Shown here piece by piece: positions 50,959 through 59,561 of a DNA stretch of 64,000 bases. The DNA comes from a virus. The position numbers and the translations under genes are program-made. Position 1 is the stretch's first letter. The number at the start of each line of letters is the position of its first letter. The notes below the pieces were generated by a model. That model was not told the origin of the DNA and did not search any database. It saw only the letters and a list, made by a program, of their open reading frames with translations. The DNA is taken from positions 19,335-83,334 of IMG/VR virus record IMGVR_UViG_3300031834_001450. One strand, written 5' to 3'.

Positions 50959-51258
50959 TTATATTTCCTTAATGTATAATACTTCTTTAAGAGTGAGCAT
51001 TCCATATTTATTATTTTTAGGATTAATAAAAGAAACAAAATTACTGTCTATATCAGGTAATCCTTGTGAATACCAATCACCATATTTAGTTTCAATTTTA
51101 TATAACGTTAATCCTTTATCTATACATATTTGTTTCATTTCTTCAATAAAATCTTCCAGCATAGGAAGTATTATCTCATTTTCTTTTTCTTCTTCTTTTT
51201 TTTCTTTTTTAATTACATTTAAAAACTTTTCTTTAAAATTCATACTATATTTCTCCAT
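50959..51258 (-). CDS. 99-residue protein of unknown function
   Basis: The N-terminal third is a charged helix (FLNVIKKEKKEEEKENEI); the rest is mixed (QICIDKGLTLYKIETKYGDW, LPDIDSNFVSFINPKNNKYG). It overlaps the end of the SNF2-like helicase gene by 14 bases. No family recognised. Confidence 0.5.
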   Translation of the reverse strand: MEKYSMNFKEKFLNVIKKEKKEEEKENEIILPMLEDFIEEMKQICIDKGLTLYKIETKYGDWYSQGLPDIDSNFVSFINPKNNKYGMLTLKEVLYIKEI

Positions 51259-53092
51259 TTAATAATTTATGTAAGTCCGCTTCAGTGATTTCTTCATTCA
51301 TTCTACTATTTAAATTTATTCTATTTAAATTTTTCTTTAAACGTAATTGATCTAATGTATAAGGATAATATAATAATTCTATAATTGAATCAACTTTAGA
51401 AATTGCTCTATCAGTTCTATTTTGTGCTTGCTCCATTAATGTCGCATCCCAAGCTAAAGTATTAAATATAATATTACTTGCTCCATATTGTAAATTTATT
51501 CCTTGAGAACTTGTATACATACTTAATATCATAAGTTTATGTTTTTTATCAAAATTAAATAAATCTTCTTTTTCTTTTCTATCACTATCTCGATCTTTAA
51601 CTTTTAATCCACCATGTACGATTAATGGGTTATATTTAGAAAATTTATTTGCTAAAGAATTTATTGTATCTGGATGTGTATCATATATGATACATTTTTT
51701 ATCTTGTTCTTCTATTATTTCTTCTATTCTACTTTTTAGTATTTGAAATTTAGGATCATTTTCAATTTTCCATTTATTTAAAATATTTGTTATTTCTATA
51801 TCGTCATAGTGTCTTTTTTTAAGAAGTTCTGCATTATCAAAAACTTCAAGTAAAATATGTAATTTTGATAAAAGTAATTTCCATGTTATTTTATCATATT
51901 CTTGTTGTAAAATATATAGTTCTTTTTCAGTCACAAGTTGATATAATCTTTTTTGTTCTTTAGTAATTTCACATTCAATTTTTTTAATTATTTTTATTGT
52001 TTTTATTTCTGATAAATCTTCTTTTCTTTTTTGAATAAAAATATGTTTATATGAATCCATTAACTTTCTAACATTTGTAGTATTATAAGAATTTATAGCA
52101 TATTTATCCCATTTGTTACCAATACTCGTAGATATCCATAATTTAAATGCAGTTTCAGACATTGGTATTATACTGCGATCAATAAATGATAAGGAACTAT
52201 ATAAATCTTCTATACCATTAATTGCAGGTGTTGCAGATAATAATGCTTTATATTCAAAGTATTTTTTTATTGAAAAAAGAACTTTAGTTTTAATTGATTC
52301 TGTGTGCTTAAATCCATGATTTTCATCACTTAATAAAAAAATATTTTTTTTATTCCATATTTTTTTTATATCAACATAATCAGCTATCTTCCATTTTAAA
52401 TTTTTTAATGATTTTTTATTATCATAAGATTTATTATATGATGCAATAACATTAGCAAGTAAGTCTTGTCTTATTATTAATATTTTTTTATTTTGAAATT
52501 TTTCAAATGGTTTTATTTTTAAATCATTATCTATTATTTGTATATCATCTTCTATAAATAAATTAACAAATTCAAGTATTTGACATTTCCAATGAAACCC
52601 CATTCCAATAGGAACAATAATTAAAATACTATCTATAATTCCTAATTTATATAAGGTAGAAAACACACAAATATTTATTATTGTCTTTCCAAGTCCAGCA
52701 TCATGACAATCTAGATATACATTTCTTTGTAGCTCCCAATTAACAGATTCTAATTGATAATTTAAAAGTTTAACGCCCTCATTTAAAATACTTGAATCAA
52801 ATTTTCTATCTCTAAAAAACTTAACTTCTTTTTTATTATATTGCTGCTGTAAAATAATAAGTTGTTCTGCACATTCATCAGATATAGAGTATTCTTGATT
52901 ATCCTTTTCTAACCATAAGATAATCTCATCTATTCTATCTGTGGGTATTTTATATTTCTTACTTTTAAAATCAAAGAATAAAAAAAGTTGAGTCAAGTAT
53001 AATATTACTTGATCAAACTCTTCTTTTTCACAAAATTTATCAAAGATAGGTTCTATATGAAAATTATTATCTTTATAAGACAATAAGTACAT
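51245..53092 (-). CDS. SNF2-type DEAD/H helicase
   Basis: The 615-residue protein has superfamily 2/SNF2 motifs: LNYQLESVNWELQRNVYLDC and DAGLGKTIIN (I), SILIIVPIGMGFHW (Ia), LLSDENHGFKH (II, DENH), ALLSATPAINGIEDLYS (III), then KCIIYDTHPDTINSLA (IV), MYTSSQGINLQYGASNIIFN (V) and EQAQNRTDRA (VI). The N-terminal 100 residues are an extra domain. Such phage helicases are linked to recombination-dependent replication or branch migration, like T4 UvsW. Confidence 0.85.
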   Translation of the reverse strand: MYLLSYKDNNFHIEPIFDKFCEKEEFDQVILYLTQLFLFFDFKSKKYKIPTDRIDEIILWLEKDNQEYSISDECAEQLIILQQQYNKKEVKFFRDRKFDSSILNEGVKLLNYQLESVNWELQRNVYLDCHDAGLGKTIINICVFSTLYKLGIIDSILIIVPIGMGFHWKCQILEFVNLFIEDDIQIIDNDLKIKPFEKFQNKKILIIRQDLLANVIASYNKSYDNKKSLKNLKWKIADYVDIKKIWNKKNIFLLSDENHGFKHTESIKTKVLFSIKKYFEYKALLSATPAINGIEDLYSSLSFIDRSIIPMSETAFKLWISTSIGNKWDKYAINSYNTTNVRKLMDSYKHIFIQKRKEDLSEIKTIKIIKKIECEITKEQKRLYQLVTEKELYILQQEYDKITWKLLLSKLHILLEVFDNAELLKKRHYDDIEITNILNKWKIENDPKFQILKSRIEEIIEEQDKKCIIYDTHPDTINSLANKFSKYNPLIVHGGLKVKDRDSDRKEKEDLFNFDKKHKLMILSMYTSSQGINLQYGASNIIFNTLAWDATLMEQAQNRTDRAISKVDSIIELLYYPYTLDQLRLKKNLNRINLNSRMNEEITEADLHKLLNGEI

Positions 53093-53893
53093 TTATTTTT
53101 CCTTATTTAATTTTTTCATATAAAGTGCAATACAATCATCTCTTAAATTTTTACTTTCAAAAATAATACGAAATATTCCCCAACTATATTGAAATTCATC
53201 TATTGCTATTAAAGGATAAAATTTATTATTATCAAAATTAATTCTAATAAAATTTATCATTTGTTTTCCCGAGTAATTAATAATTATTTCTTTTTCGGCA
53301 GTTCTAAGATTCATAATAAATTTACTATTTTCTTCTATATATACCTTTTTTTCATTATTATCTGAAATTTCTCTTATTCCTTCCATAAATTTAGAAAGAG
53401 GTAATGGAGTTTGTATTCCAAGTCCTGACATTCTTAATTCTTTTATTCCATTTCTAGTAAAAATAAATTCATCTTTCTTAATAAATATTTTTTCTATTAC
53501 TCCTATTTCAATATAAGAATGAGGTTTTTTCATTAAAATCGCATCATTAAGATTTATGCCTTCTTGTACAAATTTCATAATTTCTATATCTGTACATTCT
53601 ATTTCAGTATTTATTTTTACTTCATATTGAGGATAAAACTGTCTTGTCCATTTATCGATAAGAGTTATATAATCATAATATGAAATATTAACATCAATAG
53701 GTAAAAAATGTTTATTCTCTCCAATTAAAAAATAAATAGATTTATGTGAACGATCATATGTAGAACATACTGGTACTGGAACATTTTTTAAAAAAGCTGC
53801 TATCTTAAAACATAAAGTTTCAAGATAATACTTATCATTGAACTCCATTTTAGAAATAAATTGTTCATCTTCTAACCATGTATTTATTTTCAT
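53093..53893 (-). CDS. 266-residue protein of unknown function
   Basis: A mixed alpha/beta protein between the clamp and the SNF2-like helicase genes (KINTWLEDEQFISKMEFNDK at the start, SGLGIQTPLPLSKFMEGIRE in the middle, IAIDEFQYSWGIFRIIFESK near the end). Context suggests a replication or recombination accessory factor. I cannot assign a family. Confidence 0.5.
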   Translation of the reverse strand: MKINTWLEDEQFISKMEFNDKYYLETLCFKIAAFLKNVPVPVCSTYDRSHKSIYFLIGENKHFLPIDVNISYYDYITLIDKWTRQFYPQYEVKINTEIECTDIEIMKFVQEGINLNDAILMKKPHSYIEIGVIEKIFIKKDEFIFTRNGIKELRMSGLGIQTPLPLSKFMEGIREISDNNEKKVYIEENSKFIMNLRTAEKEIIINYSGKQMINFIRINFDNNKFYPLIAIDEFQYSWGIFRIIFESKNLRDDCIALYMKKLNKEK

Positions 53894-53918
53894 ATTACCT
53901 CCTTGTTTTCTCTTTTCA

Positions 53919-55001
53919 TCATTTCTCCAATAAATTTAAAATATAAAAATAATTTTGTGTTTCATCTTCTATCTTCATCGACATAAAATTATCTTCTTCA
54001 TTTGTACAATAGAAAGTAAGAGTATTTCCATCACATTTATCGACTATAGATGCTAAATAATTAACAGAAAGTGGTATTATAGTTTTTTTTATTTCAGGAT
54101 CTAAATAGGTTAGATAAATATCTTCTTGTGCAAATTGCGTATCTGTATTTTTAATTGTTAATACAGGAACATTTTGTATATTTATAATAGGTTCAAAATA
54201 AATTCTACTTTCTTTATTATTTTTTGCAACAATTTTCATTCTAAATAAAGTTTCTTTTATTTCTTTTTTATTAACTGAAAATCTAAATGGATGATTATAT
54301 TTACACATAATTTTTTCTTGAAACATATTAGGAAGAATATAATCTCTCTTTGGTATAAATATAAATGTCTCTTCGAGTTTAAAAAAATAAAAATCATCTT
54401 TAACAAAAATATCAATTTCTTTAATTTTAAATTCAGTTAATAAAGTAAAAGTTTCTTGAGAAAAATAAAAATCTTTTCCAAGAATAAAATTTTTTGTTTT
54501 AGAAAATGCAGTTACATATAATTTATTAGATGTAACAAAATAATTATTTTGATATGATACAGTTTCTAATTTATCTCCATAAGCATAATCCTTTATTTTG
54601 TTAAAACAATCAATATCAGTAAGAATAAATTTATTTATATTATTTTCTTTTGTAATATCTAAAAATTTATCTACATTTCCTAATTCCATATCTGTATTTA
54701 CTATATCATAAGAATTACCAAGAAATTCTATTCCTTTTTCTGTTATAGTAATTTCTGTATTATCTGGAATAGATCGTATAAGAGATACAAACATTATTGT
54801 ATCAAATACTATATTATTTTGATTTATTGATGAATAATCTATACTTGTAATTAAATAACCCATATTGGAACTTTGACTAAAAATAAGTTTATTATCTTTA
54901 TAAGATATTTGGAATTTTTCATTTATTGCCATTTTAGAATCTACACACATTGCATATTTTTCAAGAAACGCTAATTGTTCTTTTTTAAGTATTATTGACA
55001 T
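53919..55001 (-). CDS. DNA polymerase sliding clamp (DnaN-like)
   Basis: The 360-residue protein has the three-domain beta-clamp layout: strands such as GYLITSIDYSS and FDTIMFVSLIRSIPDNTEIT in domain 1, FILGKDFYFSQETFTLLTEF in domain 2, and FSVNKKEIKETLFRMKIVAK, LTFYCTNEEDNFMSMKIEDE and the ending YFYILNLLEK in domain 3. Sequence identity to bacterial DnaN is low, so this rests on fold-like pattern, length (DnaN about 366) and the DnaX-like loader in the same genome. Confidence 0.7.
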   Translation of the reverse strand: MSIILKKEQLAFLEKYAMCVDSKMAINEKFQISYKDNKLIFSQSSNMGYLITSIDYSSINQNNIVFDTIMFVSLIRSIPDNTEITITEKGIEFLGNSYDIVNTDMELGNVDKFLDITKENNINKFILTDIDCFNKIKDYAYGDKLETVSYQNNYFVTSNKLYVTAFSKTKNFILGKDFYFSQETFTLLTEFKIKEIDIFVKDDFYFFKLEETFIFIPKRDYILPNMFQEKIMCKYNHPFRFSVNKKEIKETLFRMKIVAKNNKESRIYFEPIINIQNVPVLTIKNTDTQFAQEDIYLTYLDPEIKKTIIPLSVNYLASIVDKCDGNTLTFYCTNEEDNFMSMKIEDETQNYFYILNLLEK

Positions 55002-55029
55002 TTTATTCTCCTTTTTAATTTTTTAAATT

Positions 55030-55431
55030 CTATATTATTGTATCAATATTTAACTGTTCTGATATTACTACTACTGCATGATGTCCATAATACCCATTAT
55101 GAATATTATAAGCTGTAAACTGTAAAACCCCTTTATTTGTATTAATATTAACAAACATAACACCACCTTCATAAATTCTACCAATTTCAGAAAGATATTT
55201 ATCTTGAGTTAAACAGTCATCTACTATAGTGATAGAATTTATTTCGGCATCGAGAAATTCAACAACATCATCATTTGTAATAAAATATCCCCAAGCCTCA
55301 TAACAGCCTTGACCATTACTTATTCCTAATTTAATTGATTGTTTGTTAGTTATAATAATAAATCCTTCAAAAGTACGATCATTGGTATTAAATGAATCTT
55401 CTTCTATTCTAATTATTTTTTCACCTATCAT
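55030..55431 (-). CDS. Conserved phage protein, DUF7448-like
   Basis: The 133-residue protein reads GFIIITNKQSIKLGISNGQG, then CYEAWGYFITNDDVVEFLDA and INSITIVDD. This order (strand, C-x-E-x-W-G-x-F, D-D, E-F-L/I-x-A-x-I) resembles a small family widespread in phages whose role is unknown. It overlaps the SbcC-like gene start region by four bases, suggesting co-expression. Confidence 0.5.
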   Translation of the reverse strand: MIGEKIIRIEEDSFNTNDRTFEGFIIITNKQSIKLGISNGQGCYEAWGYFITNDDVVEFLDAEINSITIVDDCLTQDKYLSEIGRIYEGGVMFVNINTNKGVLQFTAYNIHNGYYGHHAVVVISEQLNIDTII

Positions 55432-57596
55432 TTTATTTCTCCTTTATCTACATAAAAACTCTTACTTCCTTTTGTATTTTTTAAAAATTCTTTTACTTCT
55501 TCACAATGAGAAATAATAAAAATTTGATAATTTGGTAAGTGTTCTAAAAGAATTTCAAACATATTTACTGCTTTTTCTTCTGAAAGTTGAGAATCTATTT
55601 CATCTAATATCATAAAATTTAATCTATCAAGAGAGGATAAAGCGACTCTAAAACTAAGAGCTAATAAATCTTTTTCACTTCCTGATGCCATACTACATGG
55701 AGTTATACAATCTTGTTCTTTATCAACATAATAAAAATCTATACTATTTTTATCTTGAGAAAAAGTAATAGAATATTTATCATATGCTGATAAAAAGAAA
55801 TAATTCATTTTTTCTTTAATATATTCAGCCCCTTGATCTATTAACCAAGCACTAAAATCTTTATCAAGTACTTGCCTAACTTCTTTTAAAATACTTACCT
55901 TATAAGATATAGAATCAATTAATGAAATTAAACTTTTTATTTTTTGATTATCTTCTTGTTTTTCCTTTTCTATATTTTCATTATAATTAGTAACTCTTTC
56001 TTTTTCTTGTAATTTTTGTTCATATATTATAATTTCTCTATTTAAAATATCATATTTTATTTTATCATAATTTATTGGTTCATCTACTTTTTGAGGTTTT
56101 TTAATATTACTATATTGCTCTTGTAATTTAATAGATGTTTCTATTTTATTTTCTAAATCTTTTATTTGTTCTTTTATATTATTATTATAAATAGTTGTTT
56201 CATTATAGTTTTTAATTCTTTGTTTAAAATTATCTATAGTTCTTCTAAAATCAAAAGTAACTTCTAATTCTTTTTCAACAAAATCAATAAGTAGTTCATC
56301 TAATTCTTTTTGATGATTATCTATATTGTCTTGAATATTTTTTCTTTGTATTTTTATAGTTTCCTGTTCATTAACTAAAGTAGTATATTCTTTTAAGTTT
56401 TCTTTTATTTCTTTAACTTTATTTTTATATTCTAATATTTCTTTTTTACATAATAACAAATCATTTCTTATTTGCTCTATATTACCTTCATAAATAGCAC
56501 CACATGTTGGACATTTTCCTTGTTCTGATAATTGAAAATCTTTTTCAAATTGAATCCTTTCAGATTCAAATCTAATCAATTGTTCTTCAGCTTTTTCTAT
56601 ATCACTATTTTTATATATATAAGGAGATATTTGTTTTAATTGATACTGAGTTAATAATTCATTATTTCTAATTATTCCATCTTTAGCTTTTTTAATTTTA
56701 TCTTTTTTATATAAATATTTTTCATTCTTAGCTAATTGGTTAACTTGTTCTTTTTCTAAATCTATAATTTGATTATTTAAATTATCTATATTAATTTCAG
56801 AATCAATAGTTTTTAATAATTTTTTTAAATTTTCTATTTGTCTTTTAAATCCTAAAATTTGTGCGTCATATATTTCTATCTCTCTATTAGCATTTACATA
56901 AGAAGATAAATCTTTTATGTAAGTATTATAAACTACTGATTGTAATTCATAATTTTTCTTTTCTAATTCTAATATTTCTAATTGTTTTTTTATATCCTCA
57001 ATATTATCAACTGTAGGAACTTCCATAAAATTATATTTTTTTTCTTCAAGTAATTTTAGTTCTCTATCAAATATTCTTATTTCTTCCTGTTGCTTATCTA
57101 TATCAATTTTTATTTCTTCACATACCTCAACAATCTTATCTATACCTAAAATTTCTTTAAGCTTTTTAAGTCTATTAGTTGGAGTATCAAATAATATTTG
57201 AGCTGTTTTACCTTGTTCACTTATAGAGGAATATCTAATAATGTTAGGATCGATTATTTCAGCTAATTTTTTTGTAGCTTCAGAATTTTTATAAATATTA
57301 AAGCTATCATTATTTATAATGAGTTCTTTTTTAGCTGATGCACTAGCAAAAACTTTAATGAGATAATTATCATTATTAATTTCAAATTCCAGTTCAAGAA
57401 AAAACTTCTCACATCCCCATCTTACATACTCAGATATTTTTTCATTAAGATTATCTGTAAGAAGATATTCTATTGCATATAATATAGAAGATTTACCCTC
57501 TCCATTATTACCTGATATAAGATTAACATATTTAGAGGGTTCAATAATTAATTCTTTGATGTTACGAAAATTTTGAATGTATAACTTTTTAATCAT
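55428..57596 (-). CDS. SbcC/Rad50/gp46-like ATPase
   Basis: The 722-residue protein is an SMC-type ATPase: Walker A GNNGEGKSS (30-38), long coiled coils on both sides of a zinc hook CPTCG (362-366), signature MASGSEKDLLALSFRVALSS near 625-650 and Walker B NFMILDEIDSQL. It pairs with the SbcD-like nuclease at 15542-16453 to process DNA ends for recombination and host DNA degradation. The two partner genes are about 40 kb apart, unlike the adjacent pairs in most phages. Confidence 0.9.
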   Translation of the reverse strand: MIKKLYIQNFRNIKELIIEPSKYVNLISGNNGEGKSSILYAIEYLLTDNLNEKISEYVRWGCEKFFLELEFEINNDNYLIKVFASASAKKELIINNDSFNIYKNSEATKKLAEIIDPNIIRYSSISEQGKTAQILFDTPTNRLKKLKEILGIDKIVEVCEEIKIDIDKQQEEIRIFDRELKLLEEKKYNFMEVPTVDNIEDIKKQLEILELEKKNYELQSVVYNTYIKDLSSYVNANREIEIYDAQILGFKRQIENLKKLLKTIDSEINIDNLNNQIIDLEKEQVNQLAKNEKYLYKKDKIKKAKDGIIRNNELLTQYQLKQISPYIYKNSDIEKAEEQLIRFESERIQFEKDFQLSEQGKCPTCGAIYEGNIEQIRNDLLLCKKEILEYKNKVKEIKENLKEYTTLVNEQETIKIQRKNIQDNIDNHQKELDELLIDFVEKELEVTFDFRRTIDNFKQRIKNYNETTIYNNNIKEQIKDLENKIETSIKLQEQYSNIKKPQKVDEPINYDKIKYDILNREIIIYEQKLQEKERVTNYNENIEKEKQEDNQKIKSLISLIDSISYKVSILKEVRQVLDKDFSAWLIDQGAEYIKEKMNYFFLSAYDKYSITFSQDKNSIDFYYVDKEQDCITPCSMASGSEKDLLALSFRVALSSLDRLNFMILDEIDSQLSEEKAVNMFEILLEHLPNYQIFIISHCEEVKEFLKNTKGSKSFYVDKGEIK

Positions 57597-57711
57597 TTAA
57601 TTTCCCTTCTTTAATTATTTCTACTTTATAATCATAATGATATGATTCAGAAACAAATTTAAACTCTGACCCACACTCTTCACAAATGATAATATCTTTT
57701 AAATCAATCAT
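57589..57711 (-). CDS. 40-residue zinc-ribbon peptide
   Basis: ATG 57711 overlaps the previous stop (ATGA) and its own stop overlaps the SbcC-like start by eight bases. MIDLKDIIICEECGSEFKFV continues SESYHYDYKVEIIKEG; one CxxC knuckle and a YHYDY patch. The double overlap strongly supports translation. Confidence 0.55.
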   Translation of the reverse strand: MIDLKDIIICEECGSEFKFVSESYHYDYKVEIIKEGKLND

Positions 57712-57811
57712 ACCATAAATACTTGTACCTGCATATTATTATTACAAATAGGACAAATAAAATGATTGTGAATTATATCACCACACTTTGTTTAATCTCT
57801 TCATATTTCAT
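57708..57811 (-). pseudogene. Small zinc-ribbon frame with a -1 shift
   Basis: ATG 57811 follows AAAAAGGAGAAAATAAG, an excellent ribosome site, and encodes MKYEEIKQSVVI before TAA. In the -1 frame the sequence continues KCGDIIHNHFICPICNNNMQ and ends with TGA overlapping the next ATG. The Cys pattern and end-coupling suggest one intended gene (MKYEEIK then CGDII) with a -1 shift near AAACAAAG, whether programmed, erroneous or broken. Confidence 0.35.
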
Positions 57812-57842
57812 CTTATTTTCTCCTTTTTAAATTGTTTAAACT

Positions 57843-57964
57843 TAGAAAGTAAGGGATTCGACCCTTTAAATACCAACTAGTTAGCAATTAGTTAGCAACT
57901 AGTTAGCAATTAGTTAGCAACTAGTTAGCAACTAGTTGCTTTATATCCTTTTGGTCAACTTTCT
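57843..57964 (-). ncRNA. tRNA-like RNA with tandem anticodon-arm-like repeats
   Basis: On the minus strand AGAAAGT (57964-57958) pairs perfectly with ACTTTCT (57850-57844), a 7-bp acceptor stem with A as discriminator. Next to it lies a T-arm-like AAGGGTCGAATCCCTT with a six-base loop, one short of normal. Between them are six 11-base units whose junctions form ACTAG-TTGCTAA-CTAGT, a five-base-pair stem with a seven-base loop, T before GCT and A after, as in a tRNA-Ser(GCU) anticodon arm. A normal D arm is not evident. The element is about 121 nt, too long for a standard tRNA; no CCA is encoded. Confidence 0.45.
57875..57939. repeat. Six tandem 11-nt units
   Basis: Units on the plus strand: AACTAGTTAGC (57875), AATTAGTTAGC (57886), AACTAGTTAGC (57897), AATTAGTTAGC (57908), AACTAGTTAGC (57919), AACTAGTTGC (57930). 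C and T versions alternate, implying duplication of a two-unit block. They lie inside the tRNA-like structure. Confidence 0.85.
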
Positions 57965-58002
57965 AAAATATAGATAGACTATTTTTAATCTATCTATCTA
58001 TG

Positions 58003-58038
58003 TATATAATATATAAAAATATATAAAAAATTAAATTT
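58003..58038 (-). promoter_or_regulatory. Recurrent promoter-like motif (copy 9)
   Basis: Minus strand: ATTTAATTTTTTATATATTT then TTATATATTATATACATA, about 40 bases upstream of the tRNA-like RNA, so it could drive that RNA and the SbcC-like operon. Confidence 0.5.
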
Positions 58039-58198
58039 TTATTTTAACCTTTTCTTAAGTACCTTAATAAGATCTATCTTAGTGACTATTTCTGATGTTC
58101 CATCAACATAATCTATCATGTAAGTATTAATTTTTCTTTTATTGTATTATTTTTTTATTTATTTTATCCGTTCCATTTTTAGTATTTTCACTGGACAT
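58039..58198 (-). pseudogene. Small frame after RecA, shifted in an A-rich run
   Basis: ATG 58198 overlaps the RecA stop (TAATG) and encodes MSSENTKNGTDKINKK before stops. In another frame the DNA continues NKRKINTYMIDYVDGTSEIV and TKIDLIKVLKKRLK to 58039, which looks like genuine protein. The A-run near 58155 is the probable slip site. Either a broken gene of about 50 residues or two tiny ones (the second starting at the ATG before IDYVDG). Confidence 0.35.
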
Positions 58199-59388
58199 TA
58201 TACTTCTTCTTCATTGACTATTTCTACATCTTTTATTTCATCTATTTTTTCTTCCATTGCTTCTTCTTTTTTACTTCTTCTTTTTGGTTTATCCTCTATA
58301 GAAGATATTACACTATTAAATGAATCTGCAGTGACTCCTATGGCAATATTTCTTGCATCCTGTATTTTTTGAAGAATATCTCCCCTTACTTTTTCAAATA
58401 TTTCGGGTTTCTCATTAAAGAATTTTTTAACATTAGGCATACCTTGACCAAGTTTTTCTTCAACGCTGTCTTTGGGAGTATAAGAAAACCATGAACCTGA
58501 TTTTTTAACCATCTCATATTTAATAGCATATTCTATAAGTTCTTTCATAGTATCTATTCCATATTCACCGTCTTTTCCTGTATTAAGAGTAAAAGAGGCT
58601 TTCTTAGAAGGAATACCTACTTTATTTTTAAATATAGTCATGTTAACATCTACTTTTTCTTGTCCATCATCATCTGTCTTCTCTACTTCAGCCTTAGAAG
58701 TCATAATACGAATACTTGCATAAAATTTCATCGCGTTTCCCACGCCAACAATTCTCGGGTCTCCGTATCCTCCAATCTTACTTCTTATTTGAGATAAAAA
58801 TATTGCGGTAGTTCCAGTATTTGTACATTTAGTTCTTATTATAGGAAGTTCTTGTGAAAATATTCTGGCGGCTAATCCCATTCCTGCATCTCCAGGTTCA
58901 CCTTCAAATAATCGTTTAGGTATCATTGAATTAGTAGAATCTATAACAACCAAACTCATAACACCTGAATCCATTATCACTCTAAGCATACTAAAAGCTT
59001 CTTCACAATAATCTGGTTGTACTACCAAAAGATTTTCTACATCCACACCCATTTTATATGCCCAAGATGCGTCAAAACTTTGTTCTGCATCTACATAAGC
59101 ACATACCATTCCTTTTTTTTGACATTCTGCAATGTTAATAAGAGTAAGAGTTGATTTACCGGATGATTCTTGTCCACCTATTTCTATTATCCTACCTTTT
59201 GGCCAACCACCTATCCCTAAAGCTTCGTCTAAATTTAATGAACCAGAACTACAAATCAGAGGTACTTCTGGAATAACTTTTTTCCCTATATAATAAGAAC
59301 CTTCACCAAATTGTTTATGAAGTTCTTTTAATGCACCTCCTTCAAGTATCTTCATTTTTTCTCTTATTGTATCTTGTACTGTAGCCAT
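58198..59388 (-). CDS. recA: RecA-type recombinase
   Basis: The 396-residue protein is a full RecA: GSLNLDEALGIGGWPKGRII, Walker A GGQESSGKST (71-80), AEQSFDASWAYKMGVD, LVVIDSTNSMIPKRLFEG (Walker B), GDAGMGLAARIFSQELP and FLSQIRSKIGGYGDPRIVGV (DNA-binding loop 2 region), and a C-terminal acidic tail EEAMEEKIDEIKDVEI. It promotes strand exchange and recombination-dependent replication. It is closer to bacterial RecA than to T4 UvsX. Start follows TAAGGAGAATTAG. Confidence 0.93.
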   Translation of the reverse strand: MATVQDTIREKMKILEGGALKELHKQFGEGSYYIGKKVIPEVPLICSSGSLNLDEALGIGGWPKGRIIEIGGQESSGKSTLTLINIAECQKKGMVCAYVDAEQSFDASWAYKMGVDVENLLVVQPDYCEEAFSMLRVIMDSGVMSLVVIDSTNSMIPKRLFEGEPGDAGMGLAARIFSQELPIIRTKCTNTGTTAIFLSQIRSKIGGYGDPRIVGVGNAMKFYASIRIMTSKAEVEKTDDDGQEKVDVNMTIFKNKVGIPSKKASFTLNTGKDGEYGIDTMKELIEYAIKYEMVKKSGSWFSYTPKDSVEEKLGQGMPNVKKFFNEKPEIFEKVRGDILQKIQDARNIAIGVTADSFNSVISSIEDKPKRRSKKEEAMEEKIDEIKDVEIVNEEEV

Positions 59389-59423
59389 CTAATTCTCCTT
59401 ATATTATCTTTTTAATTAGTCTT

Positions 59424-59561
59424 CTATCTTAATTTACAAAATTCTAATATTGTATTTTTACATTGTGGACAAATAGTATCATCATTTCTACTTATCCAGT
59501 CATATCCACAACTACAAAAAAATTCATACGCTTTTACTAGTTTTTCTTTTTCTTGCTTCAT
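59424..59561 (-). CDS. 45-residue zinc-ribbon protein
   Basis: ATG 59561 overlaps the upstream stop (ATGA). AYEFFCSCGYDWISRNDDTI continues CPQCKNTILEFCKLR: a CxC and a CxxC knuckle form a rubredoxin-type zinc ribbon. It lies directly before RecA. Too short to assign, but composition and overlap support it. Confidence 0.6.
   Translation of the reverse strand: MKQEKEKLVKAYEFFCSCGYDWISRNDDTICPQCKNTILEFCKLR

Noticed and set aside
57875-57939. Tandem repeats considered as a CRISPR array or phage origin iterons
   Set aside because: Units are only 11 bases and contiguous without spacers, no cas genes are near, and the array is enclosed by a tRNA-like acceptor stem.
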